Assembly: GCA_002304445.1 (NCBI GenBank)
Contig: NEVA01000007.1
Coordinates: 62,001-126,000, forward strand
From: Opitutia bacterium Tous-C4FEB
Lineage (GTDB): Bacteria > Verrucomicrobiota > Verrucomicrobiia > Opitutales > Opitutaceae
Direction of reading: 5' to 3'
DNA: 64,000 nt
Positions 40,786-47,438 of this stretch are shown in pieces (the stretch's first letter is position 1; every line of letters begins with the position of its first letter). The translations under genes were made by a program, and so were the position numbers. The notes beneath the pieces are model-generated. The model searched no databases. It was not told the origin of the DNA and saw only the letters and a program-made list of their open reading frames with translations.

Positions 40786-41580
40786 TTAACGTAAAAGCTG
40801 TAGAGCGCTTTGAGCCGAACCGTTGGCTTGGGCGATCATCGACGTACCCGCTTGGACCAAGGTATTATAGCGAGCCAATCGCGTCGACTCTTCGGCGACA
40901 TCTACATCCATGATCCGGCTAATCGCCGACTCTTGGTTGATTTTGGCCGCAGACTGCAACTCTTGCTGGAAGCCTAATACGCTCTGTTTCGCTCCATTTT
41001 CCGCCCGAATTTCAGCGATTGTCTGGATAGCAGTTGTCGTAGTGGTGGCACCGCCAATCGTAAGTGCGTTAGCGCCTGAAATTGCCGTAAGCAAAGCTGC
41101 TGCCCCAAAAGCCACAGAATCCGTGGAAGTGACGAGATTGTCGTTGATAGAAACAGTCAAGGCGGACCCAAACAGGCTTCTCGTATTCACCGCATCGTCC
41201 GTCATTGCTAGCAAGCTAGTATTTAGGGCAGTGAACTCCGTGGAATAAAGATTAATATCTGCCGCGGCCTTGGTCGGGTCGGCATAGAGGGCTTGGAGTT
41301 CGCTCATGCGCTCCAAAACCTTACTGACCGTTTTCAGGGCGGAATCTTGCTGTTGGAGGAACGACAGAGCGTTGCCGATGTTGGCGGAGACTACCCCAGT
41401 GCGCTTGGCAGCGGCACCGAGACGGCCAGCCACAGCGACGCCACCGGCATCATCCGAAGCGTTTACAATTTTGCTGCCGCTCGAGAGCCGATTAAGGCTC
41501 TTTTGCAGCATAGCATTCGAAGCGGAGAGATTGCTTGAGGCAATCGACGCCGCTGTATTGGTATTAATAATAACTGACAT
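40786..41580 (-). CDS. fliC: Flagellin 1
   Basis: 264 residues from the ATG at 41580, chosen over an upstream start at 41646 because MSVIINTNTAA is the classical flagellin start and an AAGGAAG lies 7 nt before it. The N-terminal D0/D1 helices are typical (LQKSLNRLSSGSKIVNASDD) and the C-terminal ones are VAEESTRLARYNTLVQAGTS and NGSAQSALQLLR. The middle is short, so the filament surface domains D2/D3 are missing or minimal. It is very similar to flagellin 2 (41966-42766). A leader hairpin with an ACGGA loop precedes it, suggesting CsrA control. Confidence 0.95.
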   Translation of the reverse strand: MSVIINTNTAASIASSNLSASNAMLQKSLNRLSSGSKIVNASDDAGGVAVAGRLGAAAKRTGVVSANIGNALSFLQQQDSALKTVSKVLERMSELQALYADPTKAAADINLYSTEFTALNTSLLAMTDDAVNTRSLFGSALTVSINDNLVTSTDSVAFGAAALLTAISGANALTIGGATTTTTAIQTIAEIRAENGAKQSVLGFQQELQSAAKINQESAISRIMDVDVAEESTRLARYNTLVQAGTSMIAQANGSAQSALQLLR

Positions 41581-41587
41581 ATGTTTA

Positions 41588-41619
41588 CTTCCTTGCTTAT
41601 ATGCAACGTCCGTCGTTGC
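41588..41619 (-). promoter_or_regulatory. Flagellin 1 leader: CsrA-type hairpin and Shine-Dalgarno
   Basis: The hairpin GCAACG-ACGGA-CGTTGC (41603-41619) presents GGA in the loop, then 8 nt, then CAAGGAAG (41588-41595), 7 nt before the ATG. CsrA dimers bind ANGGA motifs, preferably in loops. A second site overlapping the Shine-Dalgarno would block translation. Confidence 0.7.
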
Positions 41620-41670
41620 CCCGAATCGTCTTATGGAGACGATCAATCCAACTGAGATCGAGAAATCTCA

Positions 41671-41690
41671 AGGTTATACCAACGCGAACT
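41671..41690 (-). promoter_or_regulatory. Motif shared by flagellin 1 and 2 upstream regions
   Basis: The minus strand reads AGTTCGCGTTGGTATAACCT about 95 nt before the ATG. A closely similar stretch (CTCGCGTTGGTTATCTC, 42863-42879) lies at a similar distance from the flagellin 2 ATG. It could contain a promoter -10 (TATAAC), but no convincing sigma-28 consensus is visible. Confidence 0.35.
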
Positions 41691-41820
41691 GCGAAAGTGA
41701 TAACGCGGTGCTCTAGCTCGCCGTAGACCCCCAAGTGGAACCGAAGTCCTCGCGCGGGATTTGATTCTTCAGATCGCTGGAGCCAATGACTCTTCCGCTT
41801 AAACAATCCCATATACACAA

Positions 41821-41879
41821 GCCTCCGCCTCGGCCCGGAGTGGACCGGGGCCAAGGCGGCTTTTATCGAAGATAAAAGC
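41821..41879 (-). terminator. Hairpin pair after flagellin gene 2
   Basis: Two consecutive hairpins about 90-145 bp past the flagellin 2 stop: gcttttatc-gaa-gataaaagc (41859-41879) and a long GC-rich stem (41821-41860). On the minus strand a short T-containing stretch follows. Likely the terminator of flagellin 2. Confidence 0.5.
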
Positions 41880-41965
41880 GAGGTAGGCATAGAATGATAC
41901 ATGCTGGTAGATACTTCGCCTAAATAGGAGAGTAGCTAAGAGGTGATGATATCTAGTTTTCGGAA

Positions 41966-42766
41966 TTAGCCGCGGAGGAGCTGCAGGGCCGACTGCGTGC
42001 TTTGGTTGGCCTGGGCGACCATGGAGGTGCCGGCTTGGACCAAGGTGTTGTAGCGGGCTAGCTGGGTAGATTCCTCGGCTACATCGACATCCATGATCCG
42101 ACTGATCGCCGCATCCATGTTTATGCGATTGGCACCAAGCATCTCTTGCTGGAAGCCTAATACACTCTGTTTAGCGCCGTTTTCCGCGCGCTGTCCGGCT
42201 ATCGTCTGAATTGCCGTGTTGAGGTTGCTTACTTGATCAATAACAAGGCTCGATCCGGCAGTACCGATCGCGGAGCCTAGATTGGCCAACCCAAAAGCTA
42301 CGGCATCGGTAGTGCTGAGCTGGTCGTTCACCGAGACGCTCATGGCGGCGGTGGCGAAGATATCTAGAGTGTTGACCTTGTCATCGGTCATGGCCACTAG
42401 GCTGGTCTTCAAAGCAGAAAACTCCGTGCCATACAGCGCGGTGTCACTTGTAGATTTGGTTGGGTCGGCATACAGCGCTTGGAGCTCGCTCATCCGCTCT
42501 AAGATTTTACCCACCGTTTTGAGGGCGGAGTCTTGGTGCTGGAGGAACGACACGGCGTTACCGACGTTAGCCGAGACAACGGCGGAACGCTTGGAGGCTG
42601 CCGCTAGGCGTGAAGCCACGGCAACGCCACCGGCATCATCCGAGGCGTTTACAATTTTGCTACCGCTCGACAGCCGATTAAGGCTGCGCTGCAGCATAGC
42701 ATTCGACGCGGCTAGATTGTTTGAGGCAATCGACGCCGCGGTGTTGGTATTAATGACTACTGGCAT
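41966..42766 (-). CDS. Flagellin 2
   Basis: 266 residues. N-terminus MPVVINTNTAASIASNNLAA and C-terminus QANQSTQSALQLLRG are classical D0 helices. The sequence is nearly identical to flagellin 1 through the first 110 and last 90 residues and differs mainly in a short central part (about 140-180). No D2/D3 domain. Its own leader hairpin with ACGGA loop and AAGGAAG Shine-Dalgarno precede the ATG, and it lies 385 bp upstream of flagellin 1 in the same direction, so it is a separate transcription unit. Ser/Thr-rich centre offers possible O-glycosylation sites. Confidence 0.95.
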   Translation of the reverse strand: MPVVINTNTAASIASNNLAASNAMLQRSLNRLSSGSKIVNASDDAGGVAVASRLAAASKRSAVVSANVGNAVSFLQHQDSALKTVGKILERMSELQALYADPTKSTSDTALYGTEFSALKTSLVAMTDDKVNTLDIFATAAMSVSVNDQLSTTDAVAFGLANLGSAIGTAGSSLVIDQVSNLNTAIQTIAGQRAENGAKQSVLGFQQEMLGANRINMDAAISRIMDVDVAEESTQLARYNTLVQAGTSMVAQANQSTQSALQLLRG

Positions 42767-42775
42767 GGTACTATT

Positions 42776-42806
42776 CTTCCTTGTTTGATACGACGTCCGT
42801 CGTCGT
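42776..42806 (-). promoter_or_regulatory. Flagellin 2 leader: CsrA-type hairpin and Shine-Dalgarno
   Basis: The hairpin ACGACG-ACGGA-CGTCGT (42790-42806), then 7 nt, then CAAGGAAG at 42776-42783, 9 nt before the ATG. Same loop as the flagellin 1 leader, different stem sequence. Confidence 0.7.
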
Positions 42807-42983
42807 CACGAATAGCCGAAGTCGGTGGCTATCACTCCGTGTGCGGAGCAATCCGCAAAAGTGAGATAACCAACGCGAGAGGAACACTTACCCTGATAGA
42901 AACTACACTGAATACATAAGCCTTACGCGTGAGTGCGTAGGATAGAATCAGTGGTGATCATGACTTTTTCGAAGTGCCATGAT

Positions 42984-43337
42984 CTGCAGGGGGGACAGTT
43001 TAACGATTTAGCATAAGTAGAAAATGTGTTGGGCGAGGGCTTCTGAGCCGATGACTATAGACTCGACTTGGGCGACTACCCTTCGTGAGAGCAGGTCCGT
43101 TGGAGAACACCCGAGACGGGTAGCAGCGCAGGCAGGCCGGTTCGGGTTAACCGTTTTGGCGGAAAGGCCGGGCGGTCGGTTTTAATGAGGCAGCACCGGG
43201 AGAGTGCCGCACCGGCCAGGGGGGCCGGCGATGGTGGATGTGCGCAGCCCTGACCGCACCTAGCCGGGTGTCGGTTAGGTAACAGTCAGGGACGGGGCGA
43301 GTCGCCGATGAGCGACTCATCACTCTGCGGGTCGAGC
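42984..43337. other. Hairpin-rich region between flagellins 2 and 3
   Basis: No gene is supported. The region contains several GC hairpins: ccctgac / gtcaggg (about 43247-43290), ccggcc-agggg-ggccgg near 43211-43227, cggtt / aaccg near 43140-43155 and gagtcgc / gcgactc (43299-43318). The last one lies 20 bp past the flagellin 3 stop and may terminate it. The rest could be an RNA element or merely GC-rich spacer. Confidence 0.35.
43299..43318 (-). terminator. Hairpin after flagellin gene 3
   Basis: Stem gagtcgc / gcgactc with a 6-nt loop, 20 bp past the flagellin 3 stop. There is no clear T-run, so its terminator role is uncertain. Confidence 0.4.
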
Positions 43338-44156
43338 TTACTGACCGATCAGCTTCAGCACGAGGGAGGTGGACTGATTGGCTTGGGCGAGCATGGCGCT
43401 GCCGGCCTGCGTGAGCGTCGTCCATTTAGCGAGCGCGGTAGACTCCTCCGCCACATCAACATCGGTGATTCGTCCCGTTGCTGCCTCCAGGTTGATCTTG
43501 TTGAGGGAGAGCAGCTCGGCGGCGAAGTTGAGGCCATTTTGCTCGGCACCGTTATTGGCCCGGTATTCAGCCAACTTGTCTTGGGCGTCGGTGATCGCTG
43601 CGTTCAGCGTGGTCGACGAGCTAAGCGCCGAGATGCTGATCAACAAGCCGATCGGCTCAGTGGTTCCGCTGTTCATCGCCTTGCCGGAGATGTCGAGCGT
43701 TTGATCACCGTTAGCATTTACAATGATGCTGGTGCTGCTGGAGGCAAACATCGGTACGCCGTTGAACGTTTCGTTAGAAACGTTATCGAGCTGGGTTTGC
43801 AGCGCCTTAAACTCGATATTGTAAAGAGCCTTGTCGTCGCTGTTTTTGGTGGCGTCGTTATACAGACTGTGCAGCTCGGCCATACGCTCAACAATTTTGC
43901 CAGCAATTTTGATCGCGCCGTCCTGATTTTGCAGGAGCGAAACCGCATTCTGGATGTTGATACCGGCTGAACCGGAACGTTTGGCCTGAGCCGAGAGGCG
44001 CATGGATACAGCGACACCGCCCGCATCGTCGGATGGGCTCACTAAACGTGAACCGCTCGACAAGCGATTGAGGCTCCGCTGGAGCATGCTCTGAGAAAGA
44101 CCGAGGTTATTCGCAGCGGCAGAAGCCGCGTAGTTAGTATTGATTGAGACGGGCAT
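43338..44156 (-). CDS. Flagellin 3 (divergent)
   Basis: 272 residues. Flagellin D0/D1 ends are clear (MPVSINTNYAASAAANNLGL, LNRLSSGSRLVSPSDDAGGV at the start; VAEESTALAKWTTLTQAGSA and TSLVLKLIGQ at the end). It differs from flagellins 1 and 2 throughout, including IVNANGDQTLDISGK in the middle. Several flagellins of different sequence in one cell often form distinct filament zones. It is the upstream-most flagellin in the row and carries its own leader hairpin with ACGGA and an AAGGAAG Shine-Dalgarno. Confidence 0.95.
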   Translation of the reverse strand: MPVSINTNYAASAAANNLGLSQSMLQRSLNRLSSGSRLVSPSDDAGGVAVSMRLSAQAKRSGSAGINIQNAVSLLQNQDGAIKIAGKIVERMAELHSLYNDATKNSDDKALYNIEFKALQTQLDNVSNETFNGVPMFASSSTSIIVNANGDQTLDISGKAMNSGTTEPIGLLISISALSSSTTLNAAITDAQDKLAEYRANNGAEQNGLNFAAELLSLNKINLEAATGRITDVDVAEESTALAKWTTLTQAGSAMLAQANQSTSLVLKLIGQ

Positions 44157-44162
44157 GGGAGT

Positions 44163-44194
44163 TCTTCCTTGATTCTAATACACTGTCCGTAGTG
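44163..44194 (-). promoter_or_regulatory. Flagellin 3 leader: CsrA-type hairpin and Shine-Dalgarno
   Basis: The hairpin CACT-ACGGAC-AGTG (44181-44194; a G-U pair can extend it), then 10 nt, then CAAGGAAG (44164-44171), 7 nt before the ATG. The ACGGA loop and CAAGGAAG are identical to the other two leaders although the coding sequence is diverged. Confidence 0.65.
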
Positions 44195-44865
44195 CGACGT
44201 GTCCGAGGGAAGCTTCGGGACCGAACTATCAACGATGTGAACCGCCGATGCAGATAGATACGTCGCACCGTAGAATAACTTTAGAATTATTTAATGATTT
44301 CAGGCTCGAAATCACTTTGTCCCCCGGGGCCAGAGCAGAATCCCCACTAGCCGCCCCACCCTCTCTTATCGTATCAAACTATTATTTTCACTTTTTCCTT
44401 AATATCATCCCGACGCGGCCGTAGCGCCCTAGGCGGCGGGTTATCTCGAGCCGGGTAGTAATCGATGGGAAATGCTGCGTTCCCGGTGGTGCAAAACTTG
44501 AATGCGCCCTCTCCCGAGGCAGTTTTGCCCGCTAATTTTCGCTGATTCCCGCTAATTTATGGAGCCGAGCAGAAGCGCGCCAACCCTAACCTCTGTGATT
44601 GCCGCTCCGCGCGGGAGAAGGCGTGGTCGCGCGTGGTCAGTGAACTGAGGCCCCAGTACGCCAAGGCGTTGACCAGTTTTGCCACGTGATTAGCTGCGGA
44701 AACTACTACGCAGAGGTATTCGCGAGCGATAGGTCACCGGCGGGGTTAAATGCCTGGGCGCGGTGTGCTGCGAGAAAACGGAATGAAAGGTACACGGCTA
44801 CGTTGACATGCGGAATCATTACCACGTGGCTTGACCAGCTGCCTCAAAGCGATTGTATTATACAT
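44195..44865. other. Intergenic region upstream of flagellin 3 and the RelB-like gene
   Basis: About 670 bp. It holds the remaining flagellin 3 leader and promoter, an AT-rich block (44270-44400) and an inverted copy of the 'attagcgggaa' repeat (44528-44560). Open frames extending upstream of the RelB-like ATG have no family resemblance. Confidence 0.55.
44528..44560 (-). repeat. 'attagcgggaatcagcgaaaa' repeat, copy 2
   Basis: Inverted copy of the repeat at 13212-13242, next to the second accessory stretch. Function unknown. Confidence 0.5.
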
Positions 44866-45162
44866 ATGTCCACTATGACCATGCGGGTTGACCGCCGGAA
44901 AGTGAACGACGCGAAGACTATTCTTGCTGGAATGGGACTGACCCCACGGACGGCGATCGATGTATTTCTTGCTAGGGTAATCAGCCAAAAAGCCATCCCG
45001 TTTCCGCTGGCGATGGCAGATTCGGAATACGCCCTCACTGAGTACGGCGCGACCGCGGAGGAGCTGGCGGGATTTGACCGTCGTCTGAACCGAGTGGTCG
45101 CGGCGGAAAAAAAACGCGGAACGATAAGGAGCGTAAGCGGTATCGCCTCGCTCCGGGAATGA
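44866..45162 (+). CDS. RelB/DinJ-type antitoxin
   Basis: 98 residues from the ATG at 44866. The N-terminal ribbon-helix-helix region is recognisable: MRVDRRKVNDAKTILAGMGL followed by TPRTAIDVFLARVISQKAIP, the RelB/DinJ signature (lg......ai..fl.qi...k.iPF). The C-terminal tail (TAEELAGFDRRLNRVVAAEK) is the part that binds the toxin. The stop overlaps the next start as ATGA, the usual toxin-antitoxin coupling. A fragment coding a nearly identical tail, GFDRRLNRVVA, survives at 48988-49035. Confidence 0.82.
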   Translation: MSTMTMRVDRRKVNDAKTILAGMGLTPRTAIDVFLARVISQKAIPFPLAMADSEYALTEYGATAEELAGFDRRLNRVVAAEKKRGTIRSVSGIASLRE

Positions 45163-45476
45163 AGCTGGCGTCGCTATCATCCTTCCGACGCTGCGTGAAG
45201 GGATTGACCGACGAGCGGATGGCGGAGGTGCTGGAGGCCATGAAGCGGGCTAGCCAAGCCTATGGTCAGCCCCACCTCCACGCGGGAATTTGGCGGCGGC
45301 CATCCGCCGAGATTTTCTGTCGGGCCGCGGAGGTGACGGTGATTATTTTCGCGCGGCCCAAAGTTCGGCGATGGGCACGGCGAACATCTGCGGTCCGAAG
45401 GACAAAGCCGAGTCACCATCGTAGAGGACGATTCCGCAGCGAAATGCCGCGCCGGTCGCCTCTTGCAGTCGTTTGA
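45159..45476 (+). pseudogene. RelE-like toxin, C-terminal end apparently lost
   Basis: The start overlaps the antitoxin stop (ATGA). The first about 60 residues look like a RelE/HigB-type toxin: FRRCVKGLTDERMAEVLEAM, then GQPHLHAGIWRRPSAEIFC. After that the frame continues through sequence that is the reverse complement of the DUF4143 ATPase C-terminus (gene stop at 45343), giving an Arg-rich tail unlike any toxin. The catalytic C-terminal strand of RelE toxins is missing. I read this as a toxin truncated when the ATPase segment was joined to it; an unusually short active toxin cannot be excluded. Confidence 0.5.
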
Positions 45477-46599
45477 GTCCACGAAAGTCGTACTCACCGA
45501 CGGTGGATGATGCCTTGACCTCGACGCCACTGATGAGGCGACCGTCGCGTTCGAGCACAATATCAACCTCCAGTTGGTCCTTATCCCGATAGTGAAAAAA
45601 TCGATGGTTTCCGTCGGTCCAAGAGGACTGGTGACGCAGCTCCTGGTATACAAATGTCTCCAGCAGTTGCCCAAAGAGCGACCGGTTTTCTTTCAACGCG
45701 GCGACATCGGCTCCGAGCAAGGCGAGGGCGAGGCCGGTGTCGGCCAAGTGCAACTTCGGCGTTTTGATGAGACGACTGAGGCGGTTGCGGTGCCACGGCG
45801 GCAGGATATCGATGAGGAAAACTTGCTCCAGCAAAGTCAGGTATTCGCGAATCGTGGGTCGGCTCAGCTCAAATGGTCCCGCCAGCTCGCTCGCATTGAA
45901 CAGCCGTGAAGTTTGACCGGCGGCAAGTTCCAGCAGTTTCGGCAGTACCTCGAGGGAGCGAATGCGCGTCAGGTTGCGCAGGTCGCGCTGGGTGATCGCA
46001 GCGACATATTGCAGTTGCCACTCCCGTCGCCGTCGCTCGGTGGTGCGGGCCAGAGCGGCTGGAAATCCCCCGCCTGCGACCCGCTGCAGCAATGCTTCAC
46101 CCAGCCTGCCTCCCGTCGTAATCGGAAATCTTCCGCCAAAAATTCTATCGATAAAACCGGTCCTTGGGGCCCGCCCGCCCATCTCGACTTGCGTGAGCGG
46201 CCCCAAGCGCAGGACCTCCATTCGACCGGCCAGGGAGTCGGCGAGTTTCGGGAGCAGGAGCACGTTGGCCGAGCCCGTCAGAATTAGCCGTCCGGGCCGG
46301 CGTTCTCGATCCACCAGTCCTTTGATCGACGTAAACAGTTCCGGGATGCGTTGCACCTCGTCCAATACGGTCCGCTCCGGCAACTCGGTGCAAAATCCCA
46401 CGGGGTCCGCTCGCGCCGCGCGGAGGACATTTTCGTCGTCAAACGTGAAGTAAGTATAGCCATGTTTCCTCGCCACAACCTGGGCCAGGGTCGACTTGCC
46501 GCATTGCCGCGGCCCATGGATCAGTACAACCGGGGTGTCGGCTAGGGCCTCCTCCAATCGGGCCAGTGCAAACCGGGGGTAGACTTCAGGGTCACTCAT
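45343..46599 (-). CDS. AAA_14 / DUF4143 family ATPase (second copy)
   Basis: 418 residues, same architecture as 13407-14636: Walker A HGPRQCGKSTL, Walker B-like TVLDEVQRIPE, sensor LILTGSANVLLLPKLADSLA, and a DUF4143 C-terminal domain ending in a PD-(D/E)XK-like pattern, LEVDIVLERDG then ISGVEVKAS. Sequence differs enough from the first copy that recent duplication is unlikely. Three 13-bp motifs spaced exactly 22 bp apart lie just upstream, suggesting cooperative binding of a regulator. Its 3' end overlaps the damaged toxin gene tail to tail. Confidence 0.88.
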   Translation of the reverse strand: MSDPEVYPRFALARLEEALADTPVVLIHGPRQCGKSTLAQVVARKHGYTYFTFDDENVLRAARADPVGFCTELPERTVLDEVQRIPELFTSIKGLVDRERRPGRLILTGSANVLLLPKLADSLAGRMEVLRLGPLTQVEMGGRAPRTGFIDRIFGGRFPITTGGRLGEALLQRVAGGGFPAALARTTERRRREWQLQYVAAITQRDLRNLTRIRSLEVLPKLLELAAGQTSRLFNASELAGPFELSRPTIREYLTLLEQVFLIDILPPWHRNRLSRLIKTPKLHLADTGLALALLGADVAALKENRSLFGQLLETFVYQELRHQSSWTDGNHRFFHYRDKDQLEVDIVLERDGRLISGVEVKASSTVGEYDFRGLKRLQEATGAAFRCGIVLYDGDSALSFGPQMFAVPIAELWAARK

Positions 46600-46622
46600 G
46601 GCCGATCAGCCTGCCGCCCGTC

Positions 46623-46680
46623 CGTCTAAGTGAAAGAATAAAGTCGTCTATCTGAAAAAATGGAGTCGTCTATCTGAAAA
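46623..46680 (-). promoter_or_regulatory. Three iterons, 22-bp period, upstream of ATPase gene
   Basis: The plus strand shows cgtctaNNtgaaa at 46623-46635, 46645-46657 and 46667-46679. The two distal copies are identical over 17 bp (agtcgtctatctgaaaa) and the proximal one is degenerate. The period is exactly 22 bp, two helical turns, and the array begins 24 bp upstream of the ATPase ATG. Confidence 0.6.
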
Positions 46681-46702
46681 CTTAAAACGGGCCCTTGGCC
46701 TA

Positions 46703-46822
46703 AAAACGGTCGTTGAACCACGGATGGACACGGATCCCAAACCGGTGAGAGCTGGCGATTGATTCTAAATTGTAGGGCCTCACCTTGCGTGAGGCCGTCC
46801 CGTCTGTGGCGCCCGACAGCCT
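46703..46822 (+). repeat. Long direct repeat, copy 1 (left of the Fic gene)
   Basis: About 119 bp matching 49034-49152 with few changes: aaaacggtcgttgaaccacg, gatggac-cggatcccaaacc, gctggcgattgatt and ttgtagggcctcaccttgcg. It contains the palindrome cctcaccttgcgtgagg. The two copies bracket the Fic gene. Confidence 0.65.
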
Positions 46823-46883
46823 GAGCAGAACGGCTCGACACGAGGTCGAGCCCTACAAAAATACGGGCTTTTCTTGATCCGGA

Positions 46884-46935
46884 TTAATCCGTGTCCATTC
46901 GCGCCCATTGGCGGTTAAAAAACTTGGAGGGTTGG
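46884..46935 (-). repeat. Dispersed 'ccctcgtagttttttaacc' type repeat, copy 3 (inverted)
   Basis: Reads ttaatccgtgtccattcgcg, then cccattggcggttaaaaaac and ttggagggttgg. Inverted copy of the element at 2902 and 12041. Confidence 0.6.
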
Positions 46936-46960
46936 GCTGCGACGTTCACCCCACCCTCGT

Positions 46961-46986
46961 CATATCGCCCGCAAGCGGGCTCCTAC
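46961..46986 (+). repeat. REP-like palindromic element
   Basis: Reads catatcgcccgcaagcgggc plus tcctac, identical to 49235-49260. The preceding 'gacgttcaccccaccctcgt' is also shared with that copy, so the repeated unit is longer than the palindrome. Confidence 0.7.
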
Positions 46987-47438
46987 CCCGGAGGCCGTGC
47001 CCTCTGTGGCGCGCGACACTCTGGGTGGCCCGGCATGAGGTCGGGCCCTACACCGATGCGAAATTGTAGGACCTCACCTTGCGTGAGGCCTTTCCCGTCT
47101 GTGTGTCAGCCCCAAACATTCAGACTTTACCCACAGATTGCGCAGATACGAACCGGATAGAAGGCGGCAGAGACGAGGCGCCGGTGGTTTTATCGGGTAT
47201 TCATCTGTGAAATCTGTGGTCAAAAACTCCGGTTCCTAAAGTCCGCTTATTACCGGCTGTTGGTATCAGTTAGTCGCATCGAGAGCGCAGCGAGCCGATC
47301 GCCCGGCACGCCGGCCGCCCCCTCATCAAACCGCGCAGGCGGTTTTCTGGCCCACGGCTGACCGAGCGCCTAAGTGTTTTATATTATATTCGCCTAATTT
47401 TAATTGTTTTAAATGCGAAATAACGATTTTGTGCGACT

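Larger units (their letters stand above)
46681..47438. other. Repeat-rich intergenic region left of the Fic gene
   Basis: About 760 bp without a gene: the direct repeat at 46703-46822, 'ggtcgagcc' palindromes near 46830-46860, the 'ccattcgcggttaaa' repeat (46884-46935), the REP-like element (46961-46986) and another 'ctcaccttgcgtgagg' palindrome (47070-47090). AT-rich DNA at 47380-47420 may be the Fic promoter. Confidence 0.55.

Noticed and set aside
42781-42960. Possible sigma-28 (TAAA-N15-GCCGATAA) promoters before the flagellins
   Set aside because: No site matched well in both halves; only a shared motif of unknown role is reported.
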